Shown piece by piece: positions 48,089 to 58,058 of a stretch of 64,000 bases of DNA (position 1 is its first letter; every line of letters begins with the position of its first letter). The stretch is from contig NZ_JAFDOE010000002.1 of assembly GCF_018342065.1 (NCBI RefSeq), positions 310,001-374,000 of the forward strand. Reading direction: 5' to 3'. This DNA is from Citrobacter sp. FP75. Lineage in GTDB: Bacteria; Pseudomonadota; Gammaproteobacteria; Enterobacterales; Enterobacteriaceae. The notes under the pieces were generated by a model. That model saw only the letters and a list, made by a program, of their open reading frames with translations, was not told the origin of the DNA and ran no database searches. The position numbers and the translations under genes are program-made.

Positions 48089-48820
48089 ATGAAGGGATTT
48101 AAATTTAGCGCATTATTTGCGGTTGTTTTTTTGTTTCTCGGCGGCTGCTCGACTCCGATGCAACGTAGCAATGCTCCGGATTCCGAAGTGGGAACGACCT
48201 GGGGTAATGATGTTCACTCTACGGTGACGGGCGTGTCTGCTGAGCGCGTAGACCGTGAGCCAACAGAGATGATAGTCATTAATTACTCGACGAAATATCA
48301 GTCTGGTTATGACCAGGTTTACAGTATTCGTATTAGCGAGCTGGAATATGCGGTTCGTGATGCTAATTTCAAATCTATCCCTATTACCCGGAGCTATAAT
48401 AATTCTGTTGGCAAATGGCAATATATTATCCCGGCAAAAGTGGGTATGACCTATCAATTGTATGTGCGTAACAACAGTCGCGATACGAATTACGAAATTG
48501 TGACCACGGTCGATGGACTGGATGTTCTTACCGGTAAGCCGGGTTCACTGAGCCACAATGGCTATATTGTAAATGCGGGAGATTCTTTGGCAATCAAAGG
48601 GTTCCGCAAAGACAGCAATACCGAAGCGGCATTCCAGTTTTCCTCTGCCTCCGACTCTTACGCGGCTAATTCCGCACAGGGCGATGTGCGTAACACCGGA
48701 GTGATTGGTTTTGCCGCCTTTGAGCTACAGGGAAAAGCCGTGAAGGCGTTACCGCCGTGCTCTGCCCAGGCGTTTCCAGCGGACAGTAACGGTTACGCGC
48801 CGCCGCCTTGCCGGAAGTAA
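48089..48820 (+). CDS. Unrecognised lipoprotein between speA and speB
   Basis: The 243-residue protein has a lipoprotein signal with lipobox LGGC (Cys20) and Ser at +2, so outer-membrane sorting is likely. The ATG at 48089 has AAGGA at proper spacing; that at 48083 is too close to it. Residues 125-215 contain a pattern I have seen in several proteobacterial secreted proteins: TVDGLDVLTG, GYIVNAGDSLAIKGFRK, AAFQFSSASDSYAA and NTGVIGFAAFE. No function is known to me. E. coli K-12 has no gene here. Being flanked by polyamine genes need not mean a shared role. Confidence 0.78.
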   Translation: MKGFKFSALFAVVFLFLGGCSTPMQRSNAPDSEVGTTWGNDVHSTVTGVSAERVDREPTEMIVINYSTKYQSGYDQVYSIRISELEYAVRDANFKSIPITRSYNNSVGKWQYIIPAKVGMTYQLYVRNNSRDTNYEIVTTVDGLDVLTGKPGSLSHNGYIVNAGDSLAIKGFRKDSNTEAAFQFSSASDSYAANSAQGDVRNTGVIGFAAFELQGKAVKALPPCSAQAFPADSNGYAPPPCRK

Positions 48821-48954
48821 ACGCTTTGCTTGAAGCAGCGCAGTTTTAAGGCGATAATTACGCAAAATACGTTATTCGTAAATCAATCCCTTCCTCGTCG
48901 GGCTTAACGACGCGGAGGGGATTTTTTTTCACCGATTTTAAAAGAGGTCAGTAC

Positions 48955-49875
48955 ATGAGCACCTTAGGTCATCAATACGACAACTCCCTGGTTTCTAACG
49001 CCTTTGGTTTTTTGCGTCTGCCGATGAATTTCCAGCCATACGACAGCGATGCTGACTGGGTGATTACCGGCGTACCGTTTGATATGGCAACGTCCGGTCG
49101 TGCGGGCGGTCGTCATGGTCCGGCTGCGATCCGTCAGGTGTCTACCAACCTGGCCTGGGAGCATAACCGTTTCCCGTGGAACTTCGACATGCGTGAACGC
49201 CTGAACGTTGTGGACTGCGGCGATCTGGTTTATGCGTTTGGTGATGCCCGCGAAATGAGCGAAAAACTGCAAGCGCATGCTGAAAAGCTGCTGTCTGCCG
49301 GCAAGCGCATGCTCTCTTTCGGTGGTGACCACTTCGTCACGCTGCCGCTGCTGCGCGCGCACGCTAAGCACTTTGGTAAAATGGCACTGGTGCATTTTGA
49401 TGCCCATACCGATACCTACGCCAACGGCTGCGAATTCGATCACGGCACTATGTTCTATACCGCACCGAACGAAGGTTTGATCGATCCGAACCACTCCGTG
49501 CAGATCGGTATTCGTACCGAGTTCGACAAAGACAACGGCTTTACCGTGCTGGATGCCTGCCAGGTGAACGATCGCGGCGTCGATGACATCATTGCTCAGG
49601 TGAAACAGATTGTCGGCGATATGCCAGTGTACCTGACCTTTGATATCGACTGCCTGGATCCGGCGTTTGCTCCGGGTACCGGCACGCCGGTGATCGGCGG
49701 TCTGACGTCGGATCGTGCGATCAAACTGGTGCGTGGTCTGAAGGATCTGAACATCGTCGGGATGGACGTGGTCGAAGTGGCTCCGGCCTACGATCAGTCA
49801 GAGATCACCGCGCTGGCGGCAGCTACGCTGGCTCTGGAGATGCTCTACATCCAGGCAGCAAAGAAAGGCGAATAA
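48955..49875 (+). CDS. speB: Agmatinase SpeB
   Basis: The 306-residue ureohydrolase splits agmatine to putrescine and urea. The binuclear manganese site is formed by [20 protein letters not shown] and [17 protein letters not shown]. It is full length, with AAAGAGG upstream of the start. Together with speA it is the arginine route to putrescine. Confidence 0.98.
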   Translation: MSTLGHQYDNSLVSNAFGFLRLPMNFQPYDSDADWVITGVPFDMATSGRAGGRHGPAAIRQVSTNLAWEHNRFPWNFDMRERLNVVDCGDLVYAFGDAREMSEKLQAHAEKLLSAGKRMLSFGGDHFVTLPLLRAHAKHFGKMALVHFDAHTDTYANGCEFDHGTMFYTAPNEGLIDPNHSVQIGIRTEFDKDNGFTVLDACQVNDRGVDDIIAQVKQIVGDMPVYLTFDIDCLDPAFAPGTGTPVIGGLTSDRAIKLVRGLKDLNIVGMDVVEVAPAYDQSEITALAAATLALEMLYIQAAKKGE

Positions 49876-49883
49876 CGGGGTTT

Positions 49884-50002
49884 CGGGCTATTTTACTCGC
49901 CATTTTGAACCCCGGGCAGTGCTCGCCATCCTCACGTACTCCGTGTACGCTCCGGTGGCTGTGCGCTGTCCGGGTCCAAACTTGCTTCGCCAATAACGCC
50001 CG
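49884..50002. repeat. Large imperfect palindrome after speB
   Basis: The 119 bases run from CGGGCTATTTTACTCGCC to GGCCAATAACGCCCG-like sequence and pair with themselves along most of their length. The central arms GTGCTCGCC and GGTGGCTGTGCGC surround ACGTACTCCGTGTACG. It reads like a dispersed intergenic enterobacterial repeat, though I cannot name the family with confidence. Confidence 0.55.
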
Positions 50003-50027
50003 ATCACTGGACTAAATTTGTAGTTTT

Positions 50028-50059
50028 GTAGGCCGGATAAGGTAACGCCGCATTTGGCA
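50028..50059. repeat. REP-type palindrome between speB and loiP
   Basis: GTAGGCCGGATAAGG and CGCCGCATTTGGC follow the REP consensus with some decay at the right arm. Confidence 0.7.
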
Positions 50060-50069
50060 CGATTAACGG

Positions 50070-50828
50070 TTATTTGATCCCGTCTGCGCTCATGCGATCG
50101 CGAATATGCTGGGCGCGCTCGGCGGATGCCGGGTGATCGTCAAACATTGAGCTTTGACGACCGGCTTCCAGTTTTGCCAGTTTCTCAAAACTGGTCGCTA
50201 ACCCCGCCGGATTGATCCCACGTTTGCGCAACAAATCATACGAGTAATCATCCGCTTCGGATTCCTGGCGCTGAGAGAACTGTGAGTTCACCAGTTTCTC
50301 GCCAAGATCGCCCAATTGCGACTGCGACAGGCTGCCGACAATGCCGCCAGCAGAAGCCGCTGCTGCACGCACGGCGTTGGTCCCCAACGCAACCTGCATG
50401 CCTTTCTTCACGTGGCCCAGCGCAACGTGCCCCATTTCGTGACCAATGACCGCCTCAACTTCGTTATCGGTCATCATATCCATCAGGCCGCTGTATACGC
50501 GGATGCAACCATTTGCCATCGCAAAGGCGTTGACGTCTTTCGCCACGTAGACTTTGTAATTCACCGGTTGGCCATTGATGTTATCGCCAAGCGCAGCGGC
50601 GATTTTGCCGAGACGTGTCGCATATTCGCTGCCAGCCGGGGCAATGGTCGCTTTGCTGTCCATATCCTGACAGGCCTGATTGCTCAGCGCGATGACCTGA
50701 GCATCGCTCAGGCTGTAGGCCTGGAAAGCGCCCGCGCCAGATGAAAGTAGTCCGTTGGAGTCCATATTCTGGCAGCCGGTCAATGCCGTTGCCATGCTCA
50801 TAGCAAGCAGTAAAGCGCGAATTTTCAT
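50070..50828 (-). CDS. loiP: Outer-membrane metalloprotease LoiP (YggG)
   Basis: This 252-residue lipoprotein has lipobox ALTGC (Cys19) and the M48 zinc motif HEMGHVALGH, with Glu in ESEADDYSYDLL as the further ligand. It cleaves misfolded outer-membrane proteins between paired Phe residues and works with BepA in E. coli. The start at 50828 matches E. coli (MKIRALLLAMSMATAL); the frame is open far upstream to 50999 but without signal. It is divergent from tktA. Confidence 0.95.
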   Translation of the reverse strand: MKIRALLLAMSMATALTGCQNMDSNGLLSSGAGAFQAYSLSDAQVIALSNQACQDMDSKATIAPAGSEYATRLGKIAAALGDNINGQPVNYKVYVAKDVNAFAMANGCIRVYSGLMDMMTDNEVEAVIGHEMGHVALGHVKKGMQVALGTNAVRAAAASAGGIVGSLSQSQLGDLGEKLVNSQFSQRQESEADDYSYDLLRKRGINPAGLATSFEKLAKLEAGRQSSMFDDHPASAERAQHIRDRMSADGIK

Positions 50829-51107
50829 TTTTTCTCTTCCGCACGAAGTCAGGATTATTCTAAAAAATGCATCGTTTGCAGGTAAAACGACGCTCGACCT
50901 AAGTATAAAGAAAAGAACAACAAGCGGGCGAGAAGATTGCGCAACATGCGTGCATGATCCAGAGATTTCTGAAGCGGCAAAAGGATGCTCCATGTACATG
51001 GCACGCGGCTTGGGTTACATTGTTGGCACTTTTTTCCGGCGTAGCCCAAAACGCGCTGTCGTCAAGTCGTTTAGGGCGTGGCCTTCATTATCCGATCTGG
51101 AGTCAAA

Positions 51108-53099
51108 ATGTCCTCACGTAAAGAGCTTGCCAATGCTATTCGTGCGCTGAGCATGGATGCAGTACAGAAAGCCAAATCCGGTCACCCGGGTGCCCCGATG
51201 GGTATGGCTGACATTGCCGAAGTCCTGTGGCGTGATTTCCTGAACCACAACCCGAACAACCCGTCCTGGGCTGACCGTGACCGCTTCGTGCTGTCTAACG
51301 GTCACGGTTCTATGCTGATTTATAGCTTGCTGCACCTCACCGGCTACGACCTGCCGATGTCTGAGCTGCAGAACTTCCGTCAGCTGCACTCTAAAACGCC
51401 AGGTCACCCGGAAGTGGGTTATACCGCGGGCGTAGAGACTACGACCGGTCCACTGGGTCAGGGTATTGCTAACGCGGTTGGTATGGCTATCGCTGAAAAA
51501 ACGCTGGCGGCGCAGTTTAACCGTCCAGGCCACGATATTGTTGATCACTTCACCTACGCCTTCATGGGCGACGGCTGCATGATGGAAGGTATCTCTCACG
51601 AGGTATGTTCTCTGGCTGGTACGCTGAAGTTAGGCAAACTGGTTGCGTTCTACGATGACAACGGTATTTCTATCGATGGTCACGTTGAAGGCTGGTTCAC
51701 TGATGACACCGCGAAGCGTTTCGAAGCTTACGGCTGGCACGTGGTGCGTGGCGTAGATGGCCATGATGCTGACGCGATTAAGCGCGCAGTAGAAGAAGCC
51801 CGCGCAGTGACCGACAAACCGTCCCTGCTGATGTGCAAAACCATCATTGGCTTCGGTTCCCCGAACAAAGCGGGTACTCACGACTCTCACGGTGCACCGC
51901 TGGGCGATGCAGAGATCGCACTGACCCGCGAACAGCTTGGCTGGAAATACGCACCGTTCGAAATCCCGTCTGAAATCTACGCTCAGTGGGATGCGAAAGA
52001 AGCAGGCCAGGTTAAAGAAGCTGCGTGGAACGAGAAGTTCGCTGCTTATGCGAAAGCCTTCCCGCAGGAAGCTGCTGAATTCACCCGTCGTATGAAAGGT
52101 GAAATGCCGTCTGACTTCGACGCAAAAGCGAACGAATTCATTGCTAAGCTGCAGGCGAATCCGTCCAAAATCGCCAGCCGTAAAGCATCCCAGAATGCTA
52201 TTGAAGCGTTTGGTCCTTTGCTGCCGGAATTCCTCGGCGGTTCCGCTGACCTCGCGCCATCTAACCTGACTATCTGGTCTGGTTCTAAAGCCATTAACGA
52301 AGACGCTGCCGGTAACTATATCCATTACGGTGTACGCGAATTCGGTATGACCGCTATTGCTAATGGTATCTCGCTGCACGGTGGTTTCCTGCCGTATACC
52401 TCTACCTTCCTGATGTTCGTGGAATATGCCCGTAACGCGGTGCGTATGGCCGCGCTGATGAAACAGCGTCAGGTGATGGTCTATACCCACGACTCCATCG
52501 GTCTGGGCGAAGATGGCCCGACTCACCAGCCGGTAGAGCAGGTGGCTTCTCTGCGCGTGACCCCGAACATGAGCACATGGCGTCCATGTGACCAGGTTGA
52601 ATCTGCGGTAGCGTGGAAATACGGCGTTGAGCGTCAGGACGGCCCGACTGCGCTGATCCTCTCCCGTCAGAACCTGGCACAGCAGGAGCGTACTGAAGAG
52701 CAGCTGGCAAACATCGCGCGCGGTGGTTACGTGCTGAAAGATTGCGCCGGTCAGCCGGAGCTGATTTTCATCGCTACCGGTTCTGAAGTTGAACTGGCTG
52801 TCGCTGCATGGGACAAACTGACTGCGGAAGGCGTTAAAGCGCGCGTGGTCTCCATGCCGTCTACCGACGCATTCGATAAGCAAGATGCCGCTTACCGTGA
52901 ATCCGTACTGCCGAAAGCCGTTTCTGCTCGCGTCGCTATCGAAGCAGGTATCGCGGACTACTGGTTCAAATACGTGGGCCTGAACGGCGCTATCGTTGGC
53001 ATGACCTCCTTTGGTGAGTCTGCTCCGGCTGAGCTGCTGTTTGAAGAGTTCGGCTTCACCGTAGACAACGTGGTCGCGAAAGCAAAAGAACTGCTGTAA
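51108..53099 (+). CDS. tktA: Transketolase A
   Basis: This 663-residue thiamine-diphosphate enzyme is the main transketolase of the pentose phosphate pathway. The start at 51108 follows CTGGAG and matches E. coli ([15 protein letters not shown]). The ThDP motif GDGCMMEG...YDDN, the [15 protein letters not shown] loop and the pyrimidine-domain VREFGM are in place. A good terminator separates it from the cmt operon. Confidence 0.98.
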   Translation: MSSRKELANAIRALSMDAVQKAKSGHPGAPMGMADIAEVLWRDFLNHNPNNPSWADRDRFVLSNGHGSMLIYSLLHLTGYDLPMSELQNFRQLHSKTPGHPEVGYTAGVETTTGPLGQGIANAVGMAIAEKTLAAQFNRPGHDIVDHFTYAFMGDGCMMEGISHEVCSLAGTLKLGKLVAFYDDNGISIDGHVEGWFTDDTAKRFEAYGWHVVRGVDGHDADAIKRAVEEARAVTDKPSLLMCKTIIGFGSPNKAGTHDSHGAPLGDAEIALTREQLGWKYAPFEIPSEIYAQWDAKEAGQVKEAAWNEKFAAYAKAFPQEAAEFTRRMKGEMPSDFDAKANEFIAKLQANPSKIASRKASQNAIEAFGPLLPEFLGGSADLAPSNLTIWSGSKAINEDAAGNYIHYGVREFGMTAIANGISLHGGFLPYTSTFLMFVEYARNAVRMAALMKQRQVMVYTHDSIGLGEDGPTHQPVEQVASLRVTPNMSTWRPCDQVESAVAWKYGVERQDGPTALILSRQNLAQQERTEEQLANIARGGYVLKDCAGQPELIFIATGSEVELAVAAWDKLTAEGVKARVVSMPSTDAFDKQDAAYRESVLPKAVSARVAIEAGIADYWFKYVGLNGAIVGMTSFGESAPAELLFEEFGFTVDNVVAKAKELL

Positions 53100-53115
53100 T
53101 TACGATTACAACGGT

Positions 53116-53143
53116 AAAACGGGTCGCTCAGGCGGCCCGTTTT
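53116..53143 (+). terminator. Terminator of tktA
   Basis: AAAACGGGTCGC and GCGGCCCGTTTT pair with one wobble around TCAG, followed by GT. Confidence 0.85.
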
Positions 53144-53415
53144 GTATAAAAGAGAAATTTATTTTCATCTTTGCAATTGATTAATTGGGATGTTCATCAC
53201 AAATTCAGCATTTATCAATTTCCTGTTATTGTAATGGAGATCACATAATTAACATTGCTTTTATTATTTCATTTCGTAATTCATTGTTTCTCAACGGATA
53301 GAGAAAACCCACCTCTTACAGCCCACATTTTTGACCTGGATTGATTTCGTTTTGCCGCGCGAGTATTTTATTTTTAACGCTAACTCGTACCCTAAAAATA
53401 AAATAAGGAAAATGT
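53144..53415 (+). promoter_or_regulatory. Control region of the cmt operon with two CRP-like sites
   Basis: TGGGATGTTCATCACA (53186..53201) and TGTAATGGAGATCACA (53230..53245) each match TGTGA-N6-TCACA with one mismatch, their centres 44 bases apart. The rest is AT-rich, without genes. AAATAAGGAAAATG gives the cmtB start. Confidence 0.65.
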
Positions 53416-53859
53416 ATGCGGCTGATTGATTACTTTCCAGAGTCATCTATCTCAATAAAAAATTCAGCAAAGAACTGGCAGGAGGCAATTGATTTTTCTA
53501 TGTCATCCTTGCTTGCCAATCATTATGTTAATTCAGATTATATTCAGGCCATTAAAGATTCAACGATTAATAATGGCCCTTATTATATTTTAGCGCCTGG
53601 CGTCGCCATGCCGCACGCTCGCCCAGAATGTGGTGCGTTAAAAACCGGGATGTCATTAACACTTCTCAAACAGGAAGTTCAGTTTGCGGTTGATGATGAA
53701 CCTGTGAAATTGTTAATTGGTTTATCTGCGGCAAATGCCGATTCACACATTGGTGCTATTCAGGCATTAAGTGAATTGTTATGTGAAGAAGAAACGCTGT
53801 CTGCACTGTTAACTGCTAAATCAGAAAAACAACTTGCGGATATTATTGCTAGCGCATAA
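53416..53859 (+). CDS. cmtB: PTS mannitol-type EIIA component CmtB
   Basis: This 147-residue protein matches E. coli CmtB. EIIA of this type receives phosphate from HPr on His67 (PGVAMPHARPE) and hands it to the EIIB domain of CmtA. It opens a six-gene operon. The substrate in E. coli is unproven; the system is called cryptic mannitol. Confidence 0.95.
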   Translation: MRLIDYFPESSISIKNSAKNWQEAIDFSMSSLLANHYVNSDYIQAIKDSTINNGPYYILAPGVAMPHARPECGALKTGMSLTLLKQEVQFAVDDEPVKLLIGLSAANADSHIGAIQALSELLCEEETLSALLTAKSEKQLADIIASA

Positions 53860-53886
53860 CTCATACTCCTTTTTCAGGATAATATT

Positions 53887-55263
53887 ATGGAAAACAAGTC
53901 TGCTCGAGCAAAGGTCCAGGCTTTTGGCGGGTTTCTGACGGCCATGGTCATTCCCAATATCGGCGCTTTTATTGCCTGGGGATTTATAACAGCATTATTC
54001 ATTCCTACTGGCTGGATGCCAAATGAGCATTTCGCCAAAATTGTCGGTCCGATGATTACCTATTTACTTCCTGTCATGATTGGCTCGACGGGAGGGCATC
54101 TTGTCGGAGGGAAACGTGGTGCTGTCATGGGAGGGATTGGTTCTATTGGCGTCATTGTCGGCGCGGATATCCCGATGTTCCTGGGTGCCATGGTTATGGG
54201 CCCCCTCGGCGGCTGGGTGATTAAGCATATAGACCGTCTGCTTGAAAAGCGTATCCCTGCCGGTTTTGAGATGGTGATTAATAACTTCTCTCTGGGTATC
54301 GCGGGGATGTTGTTATGCCTGTTGGGATTTGAAGTTATCGGTCCGGCAGTGCTCATTGCCAACAACTTCGTAAAAGAGTGCATAGAATCGCTGGTCCATG
54401 CGGGTTACCTGCCGTTGTTATCGGTGATTAATGAGCCTGCAAAAATTCTCTTTCTGAATAACGCTATCGATCAGGGCGTGTATTACCCGCTGGGAATGCA
54501 GCAGGCCTCTGAAACGGGGAAATCCATTTTCTTTATGGTGGCATCTAACCCCGGTCCGGGATTGGGTTTGTTACTCGGCTTTGCCATCTTTGGTAAGGGA
54601 ATGAGCAAGAAGTCAGCCCCGGGAGCCATGATCATCCACTTCCTTGGTGGTATTCATGAACTCTATTTCCCTTATGTGCTGATGAAGCCGTTAACTCTGA
54701 TTGGCATGATTGCAGGTGGGATGACCGGTACATGGGTATTCCATCTTTTAGACGGCGGGCTTGTGGCTGGACCGAGTCCAGGATCGATATTCGCTTATCT
54801 GGCATTGACGCCAAAAGGTTCTTTCCTGGCAACTATTGCGGGTGTTACTGCAGGTACGCTTGTCACCTTTGTCATTACCGCCGTCATACTGAAAATGGAA
54901 AAGAACGTCGAAACAGAACGTGAAGATGAATTCTCTGAGTCAGCCAGAACCGTAAAGGCGATGAAGCAGGAAGGTCAATTCGCTTATAAAAATATTAAAC
55001 GTGTCGCTTTTGTGTGTGACGCGGGAATGGGTTCCAGTGCGATGGGGGCTACCACGTTTCGTAAACGTCTGGAAAAGGCCGGGTATGCTATTAATGTGAC
55101 ACATTATGCTATCGAAAATGTTCCACAGGATGCAGATATTATTGTCACCCATGCCAGTCTTGAAGGTCGTGTTAAGCGAGTGAGTGAAAAACCTTTAATC
55201 TTGATTAAGAACTATATCGGTGACCCATTGCTGGACGACTTATTTAAGAAAATCACTGCTTAG
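53887..55263 (+). CDS. cmtA: PTS mannitol-type EIICB component CmtA
   Basis: The 458-residue protein comprises a membrane EIIC domain (about residues 12-336) with the sugar-binding GIHELYF motif at 255-261, and a cytoplasmic EIIB domain whose Cys377 in VCDAGMGSSAMGA is phosphorylated. Unlike MtlA it has no fused EIIA, which CmtB supplies. It phosphorylates its substrate during uptake. Confidence 0.95.
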   Translation: MENKSARAKVQAFGGFLTAMVIPNIGAFIAWGFITALFIPTGWMPNEHFAKIVGPMITYLLPVMIGSTGGHLVGGKRGAVMGGIGSIGVIVGADIPMFLGAMVMGPLGGWVIKHIDRLLEKRIPAGFEMVINNFSLGIAGMLLCLLGFEVIGPAVLIANNFVKECIESLVHAGYLPLLSVINEPAKILFLNNAIDQGVYYPLGMQQASETGKSIFFMVASNPGPGLGLLLGFAIFGKGMSKKSAPGAMIIHFLGGIHELYFPYVLMKPLTLIGMIAGGMTGTWVFHLLDGGLVAGPSPGSIFAYLALTPKGSFLATIAGVTAGTLVTFVITAVILKMEKNVETEREDEFSESARTVKAMKQEGQFAYKNIKRVAFVCDAGMGSSAMGATTFRKRLEKAGYAINVTHYAIENVPQDADIIVTHASLEGRVKRVSEKPLILIKNYIGDPLLDDLFKKITA

Positions 55264-55287
55264 CATTGTTCAATTTTTGGAGTAAAT

Positions 55288-56565
55288 ATGAAAACGAAAG
55301 TAGCTGCTATATATGGCAAGCAGGACGTCCGCATCCGTGAATTCGAATTGCCCGAAATTACAGAAAATGAATTGTTAGTGAACGTAATATCCGATAGCGT
55401 TTGTTTATCCACCTGGAAAGCGGCAGCGTTAGGAAGTGAACATAAACGGGTGCCAGACGATCTGGAAAACCATCCAGTTCTAACCGGGCACGAATGCGCC
55501 GGAATTATTGTAGAAGTTGGAAAGAACCTGGCCGATAAATACAAAAAAGGCCAGCGCTTTGTTTTGCAACCCGCCATGGGATTGCCGAGTGGATATTCAG
55601 CAGGCTACAGCTACGAATTTTTTGGTGGTAACGCGACCTATATGATTATCCCGGAGGTAGCGGTCAATCTGGGGTGTGTTTTACCTTATCACGGTTCCTA
55701 TTTTGCCGCTGCGTCACTGGCGGAGCCAATGTGCTGCATTATTGGCGCGTATAACGCGAATTACCATACGACGCCGTATGTTTATGAACACCGGATGGGG
55801 GTTAAACCCGGCGGCAACATCGCACTCTTAGCCTGTGCCGGTCCCATGGGTATTGGCGCGATCGATTATGCCATTAACGGTGGGCTCCAGCCGTCACGCG
55901 TGGTGGTGGTCGATATTGACGAAACGCGACTGACGCAGGCTAAAAAGCTGTTACCGGTTGAGCTGGCGGCAGAAAAGGGAATTGAACTCATCTATGTGAA
56001 CACCATGGGGATGAAAGATCCTGCTACCGAGCTGCGGGCATTAACAAATGATGTCGGATTCGATGACGTTTTTGTCTATGCCGCCGTTCCCGCAGTCATT
56101 GAAATGGCTGACGATCTGCTGGCAGAAGATGGTTGCCTGAACTTCTTTGCCGGGCCAACGGATAGCAACTTTAAAGTACCGTTCAATTTTTACAACGTGC
56201 ACTACAACAGTACGCATGTGGTTGGGACATCCGGAGGCTCAACGGATGATATGAAAGAGGCCATTGCGTTAAGCGCGACGGGGCAGCTTCAGCCTTCGTT
56301 TATGGTGACGCATATTGGCGGGCTTGACGCGGTACCGGAGACTGTTCTGAATCTGCCAACTATTCCGGGCGGTAAGAAGCTTATCTATAACGGCGTGACG
56401 ATGCCGCTGACGGCGATTAGCGATTTTGCCGAAAAAGGAAAAACCGATCCGCTGTTCAGCGAGCTGGCGCGTCTGGTTGAAGAGACACACGGTATCTGGA
56501 ACGAAAAAGCGGAGAAATACCTGCTGGCACAATTCGGTGTTGATACCGGGGAGGCCGCGGCATGA
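55288..56565 (+). CDS. yggP: Zinc-type medium-chain dehydrogenase YggP
   Basis: The 425-residue protein matches E. coli YggP. Likely catalytic zinc ligands are Cys39 (SDSVCLS) and His68-Glu69 (TGHECAG). The nucleotide-binding region is LACAGPMGIGAIDYA with an acidic end to the second strand (VVVDIDE), favouring NAD. It resembles sorbose- and sorbitol-phosphate dehydrogenases, fitting oxidation of the PTS product. It overlaps yggF by four bases. Confidence 0.92.
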   Translation: MKTKVAAIYGKQDVRIREFELPEITENELLVNVISDSVCLSTWKAAALGSEHKRVPDDLENHPVLTGHECAGIIVEVGKNLADKYKKGQRFVLQPAMGLPSGYSAGYSYEFFGGNATYMIIPEVAVNLGCVLPYHGSYFAAASLAEPMCCIIGAYNANYHTTPYVYEHRMGVKPGGNIALLACAGPMGIGAIDYAINGGLQPSRVVVVDIDETRLTQAKKLLPVELAAEKGIELIYVNTMGMKDPATELRALTNDVGFDDVFVYAAVPAVIEMADDLLAEDGCLNFFAGPTDSNFKVPFNFYNVHYNSTHVVGTSGGSTDDMKEAIALSATGQLQPSFMVTHIGGLDAVPETVLNLPTIPGGKKLIYNGVTMPLTAISDFAEKGKTDPLFSELARLVEETHGIWNEKAEKYLLAQFGVDTGEAAA

Positions 56566-57533
56566 TGTCTCTGGCATGGCCGCTATTTCGTATTACGGAA
56601 CAGGCTGCGCTGGCAGCCTGGCCGCAAACCGGGTGCGGTGATAAGAACAAAATCGACGGGCTGGCTGTTGCGGCGATGCGAACAGCCTTAAATGAAATTG
56701 CTATTCGTGGGCGGATAGTCATCGGTGAAGGGGAGATCGATCACGCGCCGATGCTGTGGATTGGTGAGGAAGTTGGGAAGGGTGTTGGGCCGGAGGTGGA
56801 TATTGCGGTCGATCCTATCGAAGGCACCCGAATGGTGGCGATGGGGCAAAGTAATGCGCTGGCAGTGATGGCTTTTGCACCTCGGGGTAGCCTGTTGCAT
56901 GCTCCCGATATGTATATGAAAAAACTGGTTGTTAACCGGTCAGCAGCAGGTGCGATTAACCTTTCTTTACCGCTGGTAGATAACCTACGCAATGTGGCGC
57001 AGGCGCTGGGCAAACCGCTGGAACGACTGCGTATGGTGACGCTGGATAAACCGCGTATGCGCGAGGCGATTACGCAGGCGACACAGTTAGGCGTGAAGGT
57101 GTTTGCGCTTGCGGATGGCGACGTGGCAGCCAGTGTTCTGAGCTGTATGCAAAACAATACCTATGACCTGATGTACACCATTGGTGGTGCGCCGGAAGGC
57201 GTTATCTCGGCCTGCGCGGTAAAAGCGCTGGGAGGGGATATGCAGGCAGAACTGATCGATTTCTGTCAGGCAAAAGGTGACACCACTGAAAACCATCTGG
57301 TCGCAGTGCGGGAGCGTGAACGCTGCGCTGAGATGGGGGTTGAGGTGAATCGTGTCTATTCGCTCGACGAGCTGGTAGGAGGAAATGACATCCTCTTTAG
57401 CGCGACGGGGGTTACGGGCGGCGATCTTGTTAATGGCATCCAACAGGTTACGAATGGTGTGCGTACGCAAACTTTACTGATCGGCGGCGCAGATCGAACG
57501 TGTAATATAATAGACTCTCTGCATTCATGGTGA
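56562..57533 (+). CDS. yggF: Class II fructose-1,6-bisphosphatase YggF
   Basis: This 323-residue paralogue of GlpX has the class II motifs GEGEIDHAPMLWIGEEVG, VDPIEGTRMVAMGQSNA and TIGGAPEGVISACAVKALGG. E. coli YggF hydrolyses fructose 1,6-bisphosphate with manganese and is not the main enzyme of gluconeogenesis. Two ATG codons in tandem (56562 and 56565) may serve as start. Its place behind a PTS and a dehydrogenase suggests a more special substrate. Confidence 0.94.
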   Translation: MMSLAWPLFRITEQAALAAWPQTGCGDKNKIDGLAVAAMRTALNEIAIRGRIVIGEGEIDHAPMLWIGEEVGKGVGPEVDIAVDPIEGTRMVAMGQSNALAVMAFAPRGSLLHAPDMYMKKLVVNRSAAGAINLSLPLVDNLRNVAQALGKPLERLRMVTLDKPRMREAITQATQLGVKVFALADGDVAASVLSCMQNNTYDLMYTIGGAPEGVISACAVKALGGDMQAELIDFCQAKGDTTENHLVAVRERERCAEMGVEVNRVYSLDELVGGNDILFSATGVTGGDLVNGIQQVTNGVRTQTLLIGGADRTCNIIDSLHSW

Positions 57534-57548
57534 TTGATCGGATAACGA

Positions 57549-58058
57549 ATGACGACGCTGACAGAAGACGATGTGCTTGAGCAACTGGATGCTCAAAATA
57601 ACTTACTTACGTTTATGACGACGGCACATAACATTTTGCTACTGGGCATTAAACGCTTTCTGCCGTCGCTGTTTGTCGATAACGATGAAGAGATCGTGGA
57701 ATATGCAGTGAAGCCGTTACTCGCACAGAGCGGGCCGCTTGATGATATCGATGTTGCGCTACGTCTGATTTATGCGCTGGGGAAAATGGATAAATGGCTG
57801 TATGCCGATATCACTCATTTTTCCCAGTTCTATCAGTATCTAAATGAACAGGAGACGATCCCCGGCTTCGCCGATGATATGACCTGGGATTTTATCAGCA
57901 ACCTGAACAGCATTACGCGTAATACCACCCTATATGGCGCGCTGGAATCAATGAAATTTGCTGATTTTGCCACGTGGTCTGAGGTGCGTTTTACGGCAAT
58001 GGTCAAGACGGCGTTAACGCTGGCGGTAACGACAATTTTAAAGGAATTAACGCCGTGA
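57549..58058 (+). CDS. yggD: MtlR-family protein YggD (reported fumarase E)
   Basis: The 169-residue protein matches E. coli YggD (PLLAQSGPLDDIDVALRLIYALGKMDKWLYADI). The family includes the mannitol repressor MtlR, a non-classical regulator without a helix-turn-helix. E. coli YggD has also been reported to hydrate fumarate (FumE). Near a mannitol-like PTS the regulatory role seems as likely. The stop overlaps the yggC start as GTGA. Confidence 0.9.
   Translation: MTTLTEDDVLEQLDAQNNLLTFMTTAHNILLLGIKRFLPSLFVDNDEEIVEYAVKPLLAQSGPLDDIDVALRLIYALGKMDKWLYADITHFSQFYQYLNEQETIPGFADDMTWDFISNLNSITRNTTLYGALESMKFADFATWSEVRFTAMVKTALTLAVTTILKELTP

Noticed and set aside
51630..52883. 417-codon minus-strand frame inside tktA
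   Set aside because: Shadow of a highly expressed, GC3-biased gene; no start signal.
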